Positions 52,668 through 61,013 of a DNA stretch of 64,000 nt are shown piece by piece (the first letter of the stretch is position 1; each line of letters starts with the position of its first letter). The notes beneath the pieces were generated by a model. That model saw only the letters and a list, made by a program, of their open reading frames with translations. It made no database searches and had not been told where the DNA came from. The stretch is from Alkaliphilus oremlandii OhILAs (lineage in GTDB: Bacteria > Bacillota > Clostridia > Peptostreptococcales > Natronincolaceae): positions 806,001 through 870,000 of the forward strand of contig NC_009922.1 in the NCBI RefSeq assembly GCF_000018325.1, given 5' to 3'. The translations under genes and the position numbers were made by a program.

Positions 52668-53330
52668 ATGAAAGATATGAACAAAAGGCAATTTGTTATA
52701 CTTTGTGCCGCACCAATTCTTTGTATTGCAATGTTATTATTCATACCGCTACTGACCAACAAAATAGGAAAAACTGGAGGATATGTGGTGGGATTTTGTA
52801 TTTATTGGTTTGTTTTCTGCCTTCCTGTTTCTTTATATAGCTGTAATGGGCCTCATGGATTGAAAGAAGTTTATTCTCAAAGAACCGACATTAAAACATC
52901 AGAAAGAGTGTTATGGTATATGATAGCCTTCATGCCCTGTGTAGCCACTTTTTTTGTTGTATTTAAGAATTTTGCTCCAATAGCAGGATTCCGAGTTTTA
53001 GTCATTGCTTTACTATATGCACTCATAAATGGAACGATTGAAGAACTATTTTGGCGTGGGATTTTCAATAAATTTTTTAATCATAATATTTTTTTATCAT
53101 ACATATATCCCACCATATTTTTTGGTATTTGGCATATATCATTATACTTTGCAAAAGGAATGGTATATCAAGGCGGATTCCTTCCATTAGTTGGCGGTGC
53201 ATTTTTTATGGGGTTATTATGGGGCTGGGTTGCATACAAAACAAAATCCATTGGAATTGTAACCGTTGCTCATATAATAACTAATTTTTTCGCTTTTACA
53301 GGTATGATTTTTGAGAATTGGTTTATTTAA
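52668..53330 (+). CDS. CPBP-family intramembrane metalloprotease (CAAX-like)
   Basis: 220 residues from ATG 52668 after AAAGGGG. Hydrophobic, about seven helices. The Abi/CAAX signature residues are present: EELFWRG (EExxxR), FFGIWH, and HIITNFF near the C-terminus. Such proteins are implicated in bacteriocin self-immunity or protein processing. It is monocistronic with a terminator downstream. Confidence 0.88.
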   Translation: MKDMNKRQFVILCAAPILCIAMLLFIPLLTNKIGKTGGYVVGFCIYWFVFCLPVSLYSCNGPHGLKEVYSQRTDIKTSERVLWYMIAFMPCVATFFVVFKNFAPIAGFRVLVIALLYALINGTIEELFWRGIFNKFFNHNIFLSYIYPTIFFGIWHISLYFAKGMVYQGGFLPLVGGAFFMGLLWGWVAYKTKSIGIVTVAHIITNFFAFTGMIFENWFI

Positions 53331-53452
53331 CCATATTGTAGATTTTTTATATTTTCTTGAAATAGCATATTGTAAACGGTCTAAGTTTCAAAGGAAAATG
53401 AAGTAAAATAAGTATGCATTTTATCATAGCAAACAAATTTTAAATATCAAAG

Positions 53453-53484
53453 GCACCGGGATAAAAACATCTTGGTGTTTTTGT
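53453..53484 (+). terminator. Terminator after the CPBP gene
   Basis: CACCGGGAT / ATCTTGGTG stem with two wobbles, a 6-base loop and TTTTTGTTTT. Confidence 0.78.
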
Positions 53485-53551
53485 TTTATATAAGGTAAAA
53501 GAATAAAGCATTCAATGAATCTAGGATTTGTAGATTTTTTATAAAAAACAA

Positions 53552-53582
53552 TTGACTCCAACCTTAGGGAAGACTTTATACT
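53552..53582 (+). promoter_or_regulatory. MerR-type promoter of the second MerR-TipAS gene
   Basis: TTGACT and TATACT are separated by 19 bp containing an ACCTTAGGGAA dyad-like core. It lies 20 bases before the GTG start of the regulator, so autoregulation is likely. Confidence 0.75.
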
Positions 53583-53602
53583 TAATTGTGAGGTGATATT
53601 AA

Positions 53603-54340
53603 GTGGTATATACAGTACACAAGGTAGCTAAAATTTCTGGTGTATCAATTAAGGCTTTGTACCATTACCATAAAATTGGATTATTGATACCAGAAAGTAT
53701 AGCCGCCAATGGATATCGCTACTATAGCGACAAAGAATTAAAAACATTACAGCAAATTTTATTTTATCGTGAGTTGGATTTTTCTTTAAAAGACATAAAA
53801 AAAGCATTGCATAACGAATCTAATCGGATGAATTGTCTATTGGAACAATACACACTGTTAAAAGCACAAGAGCAAAGGCTTAGGAATATTTTATGTACGC
53901 TGGAGGAAACCATTCAACACGAAGAGAAAGGAGTAGCTATGAGTAAAGAAAAAATGTTTGAGGGATTAAATAAAAAGGAATGGGAGGAATCACTTGCCTA
54001 TCAAAATGAACATTTACAGCAGAAATACGAATATGAAATTAACATAAATGAAATCGATATAGATGTAATGAATGAAAAGGCCAAAGAAGCAACTGAGTTT
54101 ATGTCATTTATGGTAGATTCCTTAAAAAATGGTATAAGTGTGGAGGACAAAACTGTATTAACGGCAATTGAAAAGCATATTAAGTTTATGCAAAAGGATA
54201 TGGATATTGATGCAGCAGGTTTTGCAGCTCAAACTCGATTTTTAATGAATGACGATTTTCATAGGCAAATGCTTGAGGGGCAGCAGACTGGTTTAAGCTA
54301 TTATATTTGTTTTGCAGCAGAAAACTATGCAAAAAAATAA
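53603..54340 (+). CDS. MerR-family regulator with TipAS domain (second copy)
   Basis: 245 residues with a GTG start; GAGGTGA lies eight bases upstream. The HTH is VHKVAKISGVSIKALYHYHK, then NGYRYYSDKELKTLQQILF. After a coiled coil comes the TipAS-type domain (EKMFEGLNKKEWEESLAYQN on, ending TGLSYYICFAAENYAKK). It is divergent in sequence from the copy at 28.9 kb. No linked target gene is evident, so it may mainly regulate itself or sequester a ligand. Confidence 0.9.
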   Translation: MVYTVHKVAKISGVSIKALYHYHKIGLLIPESIAANGYRYYSDKELKTLQQILFYRELDFSLKDIKKALHNESNRMNCLLEQYTLLKAQEQRLRNILCTLEETIQHEEKGVAMSKEKMFEGLNKKEWEESLAYQNEHLQQKYEYEININEIDIDVMNEKAKEATEFMSFMVDSLKNGISVEDKTVLTAIEKHIKFMQKDMDIDAAGFAAQTRFLMNDDFHRQMLEGQQTGLSYYICFAAENYAKK

Positions 54341-54536
54341 ATAAACCTTATAAAAAAGAATTTAAGGTAAGGGATGAGGACATAGGAGTGAAAACTTTGA
54401 TGTCCTTTTTAATATAAAAATATAGGTAAGATGTATTCCTTATAGAAGTTAGTGGAACTGTTGTTAAAAAAATAACGGAACGTTTTAACTAAATTGAAAT
54501 TAATTTGTAAATTGTTTTTAACGAAAAAGTCCTTCT

Positions 54537-54551
54537 ATAGATGCTATACTT
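54537..54551 (+). promoter_or_regulatory. Shared ATAGATGCWATA motif, site 1 (lipoprotein gene)
   Basis: ATAGATGCTATACTT lies 41 bases before the lipoprotein start. The motif recurs at sites 2 and 3 at nearly the same distance. A TATAAA at 54562 follows. Confidence 0.5.
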
Positions 54552-54592
54552 TGATGAAAAGTATAAATACAGTTTGGGAGGATATGGATATT

Positions 54593-55276
54593 ATGAATAA
54601 AAAGGCGATATTAAGTAGTACGCTTACATTAGCGCTAGTTATGAGCGTGGGTTGCCAAAAAAAAGAAAAAATAAAGGTGAAGGATGAGAAAAAAATAGCA
54701 ATTACAGAATCAATAAAGCAAGGAGAGTCTAAAGAAAATCAAGTAAATCAAGAGGATAAACTGATGAAATTCAAATCGAGTACAGTGGATTTTTCAAAAG
54801 TGGAATATCGATCATCTGAAACTCAAAGAGATGAAAAATTAGAAAAGGCTATTGTAGATTATTTAAAATATAATAAAGACGAAGATGGAAAGCTGGTATA
54901 TTATTATAATAATATTGATCTAAATGGAGATGGAAAAGATGAGATATTTGTGTATCTAATAGGGCAATTCGTATCAGGAACAGGTGGATCTACAGCTTTA
55001 ATCGTTGACAAAGAAAACTATGATATAATATCTGAATTTACATTAGTACAGAACCCTATTATAATTAGTAAAGAGAAAACAAATGGGTGGAATGATATTA
55101 TAATGCAAGTATTTGGTGGCGGCGCAGAGCATTCCTATGTTAAAATGCAATTCAATGGAAATGGATATCCATCAAATCCTTCAACATCACCGAAATTAAA
55201 AGAAAAATCAGTGGTGGAAGGGGTAGCTATTATTTCCAATAGTTGCTCTATCGGAGATGGAATAGAAATTAAATAA
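54593..55276 (+). CDS. Lipoprotein with Asp-rich calcium-like loop
   Basis: 227 residues from ATG 54593 after GGGAGG (a longer frame to 54494 is unlikely). Lipoprotein signal with lipobox MSVGC (Cys21), a charged linker, then a globular domain with IDLNGDGKDEIFVYLIG, an EF-hand/FG-GAP-like loop. It ends GNGYPSNPSTSPKLKEKSVV. Clostridial proteins of this type are unassigned. It is the first gene of a cluster of envelope proteins followed by sigma and anti-sigma genes, and carries the shared motif. Confidence 0.75.
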   Translation: MNKKAILSSTLTLALVMSVGCQKKEKIKVKDEKKIAITESIKQGESKENQVNQEDKLMKFKSSTVDFSKVEYRSSETQRDEKLEKAIVDYLKYNKDEDGKLVYYYNNIDLNGDGKDEIFVYLIGQFVSGTGGSTALIVDKENYDIISEFTLVQNPIIISKEKTNGWNDIIMQVFGGGAEHSYVKMQFNGNGYPSNPSTSPKLKEKSVVEGVAIISNSCSIGDGIEIK

Positions 55277-55374
55277 GTATTTTGGGGCTAGCGGAGGCTA
55301 TGGTTTTGTGGAGGTATGTTCAGCTAGAAAGATAGAGCTAATTGAAATTAACTGTATGTGCGAGTAAATCTAAT

Positions 55375-55389
55375 ATAGATGCAATAAAA
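55375..55389 (+). promoter_or_regulatory. Shared ATAGATGCWATA motif, site 2 (sigma gene)
   Basis: ATAGATGCAATAAAA lies 41 bases before the sigma factor's ATG. It is identical over 15 bases to site 3. Confidence 0.55.
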
Positions 55390-55430
55390 TTGTACCTAAA
55401 TGAGTTATATGTACAAAGGAGGGAATACTT

Positions 55431-56030
55431 ATGTTCCTGTTTACTTTCGTATTTGAAGCGAATGAACACATACAACAAAATAACTTGAATGATATAGATG
55501 AAGATTTAATAAAGAGAATAGGCAATGATGATATGGAAGCCTTAGATATATTTTATTGTGATACTGAGAGAATATTGTATGCATATATTCTTGCTTTAAG
55601 TAAAAATCATGATATGACTATTGATATAATGCAAGATACTTATATTAAACTTATATCTGCTTCACATTTATACAAACCAATGGGTAAGCCCCTAGCATGG
55701 CTATTTACGATCGCAAAAAATTTATATTATACGAAAATCAAAACGGTTAGTAGGGAAACGAACTTAGAGGCCATAGGAGTTTCAGGAGAGAGCACTTTAT
55801 CGCAGATCACAGACTTAGAAGATAAAATGGTGTTAGAGGAAGTCATGAGAATCTTAACAGAAGAAGAGAGACAAATAGTTATACTTTATGCAGTATCTGG
55901 GATGAAACATAAAGAAATTGCAGTACTGCTGGATTTAAAATTATCTACAACGCTTTCAAAATATCATAGGGCAATTAAAAAATTAAGAAAAAACCTTGAG
56001 AAAAGAGGGATATCCTATGATGGAAAATAA
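55431..56030 (+). CDS. ECF-type RNA polymerase sigma factor
   Basis: 199 residues. Region 2 (RIGNDDMEALDIFYCDTERI, IMQDTYIKLI, GKPLAWLFTIAKNLYYTKIK) and region 4 (LTEEERQIVILYAVSGMKHK, then EIAVLLDLKLSTTLSKYHRA) are complete. AAAGGAGGG lies seven bases upstream. The RsgI-like gene overlaps its end by 14 bases, so sigma and anti-sigma are coupled. It probably drives its own operon and the adjacent lipoprotein and PepSY genes. Confidence 0.93.
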   Translation: MFLFTFVFEANEHIQQNNLNDIDEDLIKRIGNDDMEALDIFYCDTERILYAYILALSKNHDMTIDIMQDTYIKLISASHLYKPMGKPLAWLFTIAKNLYYTKIKTVSRETNLEAIGVSGESTLSQITDLEDKMVLEEVMRILTEEERQIVILYAVSGMKHKEIAVLLDLKLSTTLSKYHRAIKKLRKNLEKRGISYDGK

Positions 56031-57099
56031 AATATTAGATTGTATTAAAAAATCAATAAATAATGCTCCCATAAATATATTAGATAATATAAAGGCTCAA
56101 AATATTCCTCGAATAATCCAACATGATGAAATAACTAGACAATTTAAAGAGAAAAGGTTTTCGCGAAAAGTTATGCCGATGGCATCATTAGCAGCGACCT
56201 TTATCCTAGCAATTGGATTATGGCAATACTGGTATAAAATCCCTGATAGTCATATCTATCTAGATCTTAACCCTAGTATAGAAATAATAACGAATAAAAG
56301 AGAGCAGGCTATAAATGTTCTTACTTACAATTCAGATGGAAGTAGGTTAATAAAGGATATTCATTTTAAAGGAAAGGATATTGTCGTAGTTACAGAAGAA
56401 ATTTTACAAAAGATGATAGATTTAGAGTATATGAATTCACCGGATAATTATCTTTTAATATCCATACATAATAAAAATTTATACAAACAAAATCTTCAGA
56501 AAAATAAATTGAATGCATCCATCCATAGCTACATGAATAAGCAAGCGTTTAGTCCTATAATCCTAATTCAGGATGTTGAAAATAATCGTACTGTTAAAGA
56601 TTACGCAAATGAATACGGAATATCTTTAAGTAGAATGACACTTATTGGAAAAATAATAAAGTTGAATTCAAAACTTCAAATTGAGGATTTAGTAGACTTA
56701 TCTTTAGAGGAACTCATTACCTTAAGTCAGTCGATCGGTATAAACCTAGAAGATATTGTACACAGTGATGACTTCAGTAGGATACCTAAATATATGGATA
56801 CTGATGAAATTTATGAGGACTTAAAAGAGGCTGATGATATCGATGATCTTGAGGATGAAATCCAACCAAAAGAGAATACAACCCCTGCTAAGAAAAAAAT
56901 TTCAAAAGAGGAAGCAATAAGAATATCCTTATCCTTGACTAAGGGTGGCACCATAATCTCTATGGAATTAGATATAGATGATGAGGAAGATGAAGCTAAA
57001 TATGAAATAAAAATAACAGAGGGAAAAAATGTCTATGAAATAGAGCTAGATGCATATACAGGTAATGTTTTAGAATTTGATATTGATGAAGAGGATTAA
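56017..57099 (+). CDS. RsgI-like transmembrane anti-sigma factor with PepSY domain
   Basis: 360 residues from ATG 56017 (56020 also possible). A cytoplasmic head is followed by one helix (MASLAATFILAIGLWQYW), then the RsgI middle-domain signature HIYLDLNPSIEIITNKREQA. A long extracytoplasmic region follows, then an acidic linker and a C-terminal PepSY domain (ISKEEAIRISLSLTKGGTII, ending YTGNVLEFDIDEED). RsgI proteins hold their sigma factor at the membrane until an outside signal arrives. Confidence 0.88.
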   Translation: MMENKILDCIKKSINNAPINILDNIKAQNIPRIIQHDEITRQFKEKRFSRKVMPMASLAATFILAIGLWQYWYKIPDSHIYLDLNPSIEIITNKREQAINVLTYNSDGSRLIKDIHFKGKDIVVVTEEILQKMIDLEYMNSPDNYLLISIHNKNLYKQNLQKNKLNASIHSYMNKQAFSPIILIQDVENNRTVKDYANEYGISLSRMTLIGKIIKLNSKLQIEDLVDLSLEELITLSQSIGINLEDIVHSDDFSRIPKYMDTDEIYEDLKEADDIDDLEDEIQPKENTTPAKKKISKEEAIRISLSLTKGGTIISMELDIDDEEDEAKYEIKITEGKNVYEIELDAYTGNVLEFDIDEED

Positions 57100-57108
57100 A
57101 AAATAAAA

Positions 57109-57123
57109 ATAGATGCAATAAAA
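57109..57123 (+). promoter_or_regulatory. Shared ATAGATGCWATA motif, site 3 (PepSY gene)
   Basis: ATAGATGCAATAAAA lies 42 bases before the PepSY gene start and 10 bases after the anti-sigma stop. It suggests a separate promoter of the same kind. Confidence 0.55.
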
Positions 57124-57165
57124 ACGCTCCTTTAATCGTTATCTTATAAAGAGGAGGTAGTTGAA

Positions 57166-57867
57166 ATGAAAAAAACAAAAAAAACCATCGTAATATTACT
57201 TGCAGGAATTTTATTATCAACGGGCATGGGAGGGCTCCCTAAGTTGGATGCATACGGTCAATCGACAATGAGAAATCAAAGGGAAACAACGGATTTTAAA
57301 AAAGTATTGACCATTAAACCAAATGAGCTATTAAATATGACTGTGAAAGAATTGATTAAATACAGCAGGGATAATAATATGGATATTCAATTAATATTAA
57401 ATGTTGCTGTAGGAGATTTAGATGCAGACATGAGTAATGGAAAACTTATTTCAAAGGAAGAAGCAAAAAAAATTGCCATAGCTTTGATCAATGGTGAAAT
57501 CATAAAAGTGAAACTTGACAATATAAAAGGCCATAACGATACATCCGAATATGAGATAAAAATCCTTAAGGATGGTAATTTATATGAAATAAAAATGGAT
57601 GGATATACCGGTAAAATTAAAAAAATAGAGGTAGAATATCCCGAAATGAATAATAATGATACAATTCATACCAATAAAGTCATTTCCGAAGAGCAAGCAA
57701 AGAAAATTGCCTTAGAAAAAATAAATGGCAAAGTTATTAAAATTGAACTTGAATACGATGATGATACTGCCGAATATGAAATAGAAATTCTTAAAGATGG
57801 AATAAAATATGAAATAGAAATGAATGCATTTACAGGAAATATATTCAACTGTGAAATTGATGATTAG
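57166..57867 (+). CDS. Secreted double-PepSY protein
   Basis: 233 residues: a signal peptide (TIVILLAGILLSTGMGG), a linker of about 60 residues, then two PepSY repeats, ISKEEAKKIAIALINGEIIK to MDGYTGKIKKIEV and ISEEQAKKIALEKINGKVIK to NAFTGNIFNCEIDD. PepSY domains are thought to inhibit or regulate extracellular proteases. The second domain resembles the C-terminus of the anti-sigma protein upstream, so the two may compete for one ligand or protease. Confidence 0.88.
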   Translation: MKKTKKTIVILLAGILLSTGMGGLPKLDAYGQSTMRNQRETTDFKKVLTIKPNELLNMTVKELIKYSRDNNMDIQLILNVAVGDLDADMSNGKLISKEEAKKIAIALINGEIIKVKLDNIKGHNDTSEYEIKILKDGNLYEIKMDGYTGKIKKIEVEYPEMNNNDTIHTNKVISEEQAKKIALEKINGKVIKIELEYDDDTAEYEIEILKDGIKYEIEMNAFTGNIFNCEIDD

Positions 57868-57881
57868 ATAATGAACTTTAA

Positions 57882-57922
57882 AAGCCCTAAGAAAATAGAT
57901 GATTTTTCTTAGGGCTTAAATT
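57882..57922 (+). terminator. Terminator of the sigma/PepSY cluster
   Basis: AAGCCCTAAGAAAA / TTTTTCTTAGGGCTT stem with a 7-8-base loop and A/T tail. Confidence 0.85.
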
Positions 57923-57986
57923 TATATAAAAGTTATATAGGGTGTTAGTCTAAAATCATAAAAGTACAAAGTGATACAATGCATGT

Positions 57987-58010
57987 TTTTAGTTGACTTA
58001 TCAACTAAAA
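57987..58010. promoter_or_regulatory. 24-bp palindrome, probable MarR operator
   Basis: TTTTAGTTGA-CTTA-TCAACTAAAA is a perfect 10-bp dyad 27 bases before the MarR start. It overlaps possible promoter elements (TTGACT at 57993, TATAAA at 58014). Confidence 0.8.
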
Positions 58011-58037
58011 TTTTATAAAATGAATATGGTGATAAAT

Positions 58038-58472
58038 ATGAACAATATATATGAAGAATTTGGCAGATGGGTATCTATACTGTATCGACAGTTTCAGATA
58101 TTTATCAATAAGGAATTGAAGGACCTAGAGATCACATCCGGTGAATATATATATTTGATCAAGCTCTATGAAAATAAGGAGTTGACTCAAGAGGATTTAG
58201 CTGAAATCTATTATATTGATAAGGCAGCCATAACAAGGAGCCTAAGAAGCCTGGAGGATAAAGGGTATATAAAAAGAATAAAAAATCCAAGGGACAAAAG
58301 ATACTATAGCATACAAGTCACAGAAAAGGCATTAAAGGTGAAAGATAGAATATATAATGCATTAAAAACTTGGGATGATTTAATTTCATTAGATGTAAAT
58401 GCTGAGGAATTTAAAATGATATCGACTATACTAGAGAATATGTCGATGAAAGCATTGAATAGAAATGAATGA
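58038..58472 (+). CDS. MarR-family regulator
   Basis: 144 residues from ATG 58038 (an ATG at 58026 is possible). The winged HTH reads GEYIYLIKLYENKELTQEDL, YIDKAAITRSLRSLEDKGYI and the wing NPRDKRYYSIQVTEKA. It lies under a 24-bp palindrome and is followed 14 bases later by a DUF2798 gene, so the pair is probably autorepressed. Confidence 0.93.
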   Translation: MNNIYEEFGRWVSILYRQFQIFINKELKDLEITSGEYIYLIKLYENKELTQEDLAEIYYIDKAAITRSLRSLEDKGYIKRIKNPRDKRYYSIQVTEKALKVKDRIYNALKTWDDLISLDVNAEEFKMISTILENMSMKALNRNE

Positions 58473-58486
58473 GGGGGATGGTGTTT

Positions 58487-58717
58487 ATGAAAATAAATAA
58501 GAAATATAGGGGCGTTGTATTTTCCTGTCTTGCTGCTGTATTTATATCTGTACCCATTGCTTTTTTTATGGTACTAATGAATTATGGATTTAGGGCAGGC
58601 TTCTTCATTGCATTTTTAAAGTCTTCGTTGGTGGGCACAGCCATTTCTGTACCATTGGCGAATTTATTTATTCCATTGGCAGAGAAGATCGTAAATCGTA
58701 TCGTAGAGGAAGTGTAG
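58487..58717 (+). CDS. DUF2798 membrane protein
   Basis: 76 residues from ATG 58487 after GAGGGGGATGG. Two helices: VVFSCLAAVFISVPIAFFMV and FLKSSLVGTAISVPLANLFI, the duplicated pattern of DUF2798. It is commonly found next to a MarR or TetR regulator, as here. Function unknown. Confidence 0.88.
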   Translation: MKINKKYRGVVFSCLAAVFISVPIAFFMVLMNYGFRAGFFIAFLKSSLVGTAISVPLANLFIPLAEKIVNRIVEEV

Positions 58718-58770
58718 GTTGGTCTGAGATCTTATAAAATGGAATGGTATACCAGTATAAATCCTTGTTA

Positions 58771-58806
58771 AATACGCTGGAAACACATATGCGTATTTTT
58801 TTTATC
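58771..58806 (+). terminator. Terminator after the DUF2798 gene
   Basis: AATACGC / GCGTATT stem with an 11-13-base loop and an eight-T run. Confidence 0.85.
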
Positions 58807-59068
58807 CATGATGTTTTCATAATATACAATAGAAACAAATTTTTATCCTTTTGCTTTTAATAGAGAATTCATTCCATTCAAACGGTGGAAATAAAAAAAT
58901 ACCTGTATGAAATATATAGTATGTGATATTTTTAATATTGACAAATTGTATTTATATCTAGCGCACAGGATTGACTTATTGAGGATAAACTGTAAGGAAA
59001 AGCGGATGTTCTTTACGTTATCTTAACCATTTATATGGTAGGATTATCAAAAAAGGATGTGATATACT

Positions 59069-59749
59069 TTGAAGCTTCTTATCATTGAAGACGAAACTGA
59101 CTTAGTTAATGCTTTGAAAAAGGGCTTTGTTAAAAAAGGATATGCGGTTGACTATGCAGTTGACGGTGAAGTCGGATTGGAATTGTACCACATCAATGAA
59201 TATGATTTGATCATTCTTGATCTTAATCTGCCTTCCATGGATGGCTTGGAAGTTCTTGAGACTATAAGAGAGAAAGACAAAATGCAGCGAGTACTTATTC
59301 TATCTGCTCGTTCTACCGTTCCAGATCGAATTAGAGGACTCGATATGGGAGCAAATGATTATTTGCCGAAGCCTTTTGATTTTGCTGAACTAGATGCTCG
59401 TGTTCGTTCTTTACTGCGTTGTGAATTGATTCAACATAATACGAGTATTCAATATGACAACATTATACTGGACACACGAGCGAAAAGCATATTAGTAAAT
59501 GGCGTGATTTTTCCACTTGCACCTCGTGAATACGCTATATTTGAGTATTTACTGATACACCGCGGAACTGTTATCAGCGCAGAAACTCTAATTGAACATA
59601 TTTGGGACAGTGAAGTGAATATGTTTACCGATGTTATAAAGGTTCATATTAGCAACATTAGGAAAAAATTAAGAGAAGCTTCCGGAAAAGAGTATATTGT
59701 TACGGTGCGTGGAAAGGGGTATTTAATTGTTAAGGAGGAAGGAATATGA
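59069..59749 (+). CDS. OmpR/PhoB-type response regulator
   Basis: 226 residues with a TTG start, AAAGGATGTG upstream. Receiver: LLIIEDETDLVNALKKGFVK, phosphoacceptor in LIILDLNLPSMDGLE, Lys in NDYLPKPFDFAELDAR. The winged-helix effector domain is LAPREYAIFEYLLIHRGTVI to GKEYIVTVRGKGYLIV. Its end overlaps the kinase start by four bases. It may control the redox genes downstream. Confidence 0.94.
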   Translation: MKLLIIEDETDLVNALKKGFVKKGYAVDYAVDGEVGLELYHINEYDLIILDLNLPSMDGLEVLETIREKDKMQRVLILSARSTVPDRIRGLDMGANDYLPKPFDFAELDARVRSLLRCELIQHNTSIQYDNIILDTRAKSILVNGVIFPLAPREYAIFEYLLIHRGTVISAETLIEHIWDSEVNMFTDVIKVHISNIRKKLREASGKEYIVTVRGKGYLIVKEEGI

Positions 59750-60882
59750 AGGAAGGTATCTCTCTAAGGGGAAGGCTCACATTTATTACGTCAATACTAC
59801 TCGTTCTTTTGTGTATAGCTTTTACAGTTTCGGGGATGTATAATCTTAATGTAAATGTTGTAGACCCATTGCAGTTGATCATAAGAATTGATATGGACCA
59901 GGTAGCACGCCAAACAGAGCAGGGAGTACCAGAATTTATGCTTGATAATTTGAATGAGATAATTATTGAAGAAACAATCGGACCATACTCAAGATTTAGC
60001 TTCCTATTCATGGTAGTGGCTATAGTAATAGGTACAAGTATTATGTATTTTTTATCAGGATTAGTTTTGAAGCCTGCACAAAAATTGGCTACTGACATTG
60101 CCTGTATTAATAAAGATACATTATCTAGACGTATCACTAATTTTAAAGCAGGCGATGAACTAAATTCAATTGCGAATTCTTTTAATGGAATGCTTGATCG
60201 CCTACAGTTAGCTTTTGATCGGGAACAACGTTTCTCTGCAGCTGCCGCGCATGAATTAAAAACGCCCCTTACCGTTATTAAAACAAATCTTGATGTATTT
60301 GATTTAGATGAAACACATTCCAAAGAAGATGTAGAGGATATTCTTGGTGTTGTGAAGAAGCAAACGGACCGAATGGTGATGTTGGTGAATGACTTAATGA
60401 TTCTTTCGACTAACCATGCCTGTAATAGAAATGATAAGGTATCCATAGATAAATTACTTGCAGAGATTAGAGAAGAGATGTTACCTGATATGATAAACAA
60501 AAGTATTAAATTTAGAATGGACACAGTTCCTTGTAATATAACAGCGAATGCAGTTATGATCAAGCATGCCATATCGAACTTATTGAATAATGCAATCAAG
60601 TATAATGTAGATGGTGGACAAATTTCTGTTTCAGCATATACAGAAGAAAATCGATGTATTATTTGTATTGTCGACACAGGTATAGGTATTGAGGAAGATA
60701 AGACGAAATACATTTTTGAACCGTTTTATAGGGTGGACAAGTCTCGCTCTAGAACAGTAGGAGGTGCGGGTCTTGGTCTTGCTATTACTAAAGAAATCAT
60801 AATGCAGCATAAAGGAACCATCGTCCATGGAAAAAATGAGCCACAAGGGAGCAAATTTACAGTTACATTACCATTGGCCTAA
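59746..60882 (+). CDS. Sensor histidine kinase
   Basis: 378 residues: helix 1 (about 12-32), a short external loop of about 60 residues, helix 2 (about 85-108), HAMP (LKPAQKLATDIACINKDTLS), HisKA with H-box SAAAAHELKTPLTVI, and HATPase boxes (ISNLLNNAIKYN, IVDTGIGIEED, GGAGLGLAITKEI). Coupled to the response regulator by a four-base overlap. The small sensor loop suggests a simple ligand or membrane cue. Confidence 0.94.
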   Translation: MKEGISLRGRLTFITSILLVLLCIAFTVSGMYNLNVNVVDPLQLIIRIDMDQVARQTEQGVPEFMLDNLNEIIIEETIGPYSRFSFLFMVVAIVIGTSIMYFLSGLVLKPAQKLATDIACINKDTLSRRITNFKAGDELNSIANSFNGMLDRLQLAFDREQRFSAAAAHELKTPLTVIKTNLDVFDLDETHSKEDVEDILGVVKKQTDRMVMLVNDLMILSTNHACNRNDKVSIDKLLAEIREEMLPDMINKSIKFRMDTVPCNITANAVMIKHAISNLLNNAIKYNVDGGQISVSAYTEENRCIICIVDTGIGIEEDKTKYIFEPFYRVDKSRSRTVGGAGLGLAITKEIIMQHKGTIVHGKNEPQGSKFTVTLPLA

Positions 60883-60893
60883 AAAACACAATC

Positions 60894-60930
60894 AAGTCTT
60901 TGTTGAAAAAATTCAGCAGAGACTTTTTCT
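60894..60930 (+). terminator. Terminator of the two-component operon
   Basis: AAGTCTTTGTTGAA / TTCAGCAGAGACTT, 14 bp with two wobbles, then TTTCTTT. Confidence 0.88.
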
Positions 60931-61013
60931 TTACCTACTATTAACCTACAATTTAATAAAATAGCAGTAGACTAATGAAAGTCGAAAATTTATTTTATAA
61001 GGAGGAAAACAGA

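Noticed and set aside
59730..60713. 327-codon open frame antisense to the second histidine kinase
   Set aside because: It lies wholly opposite a clear kinase gene, has no ribosome site, and its composition is that of a mirror frame.
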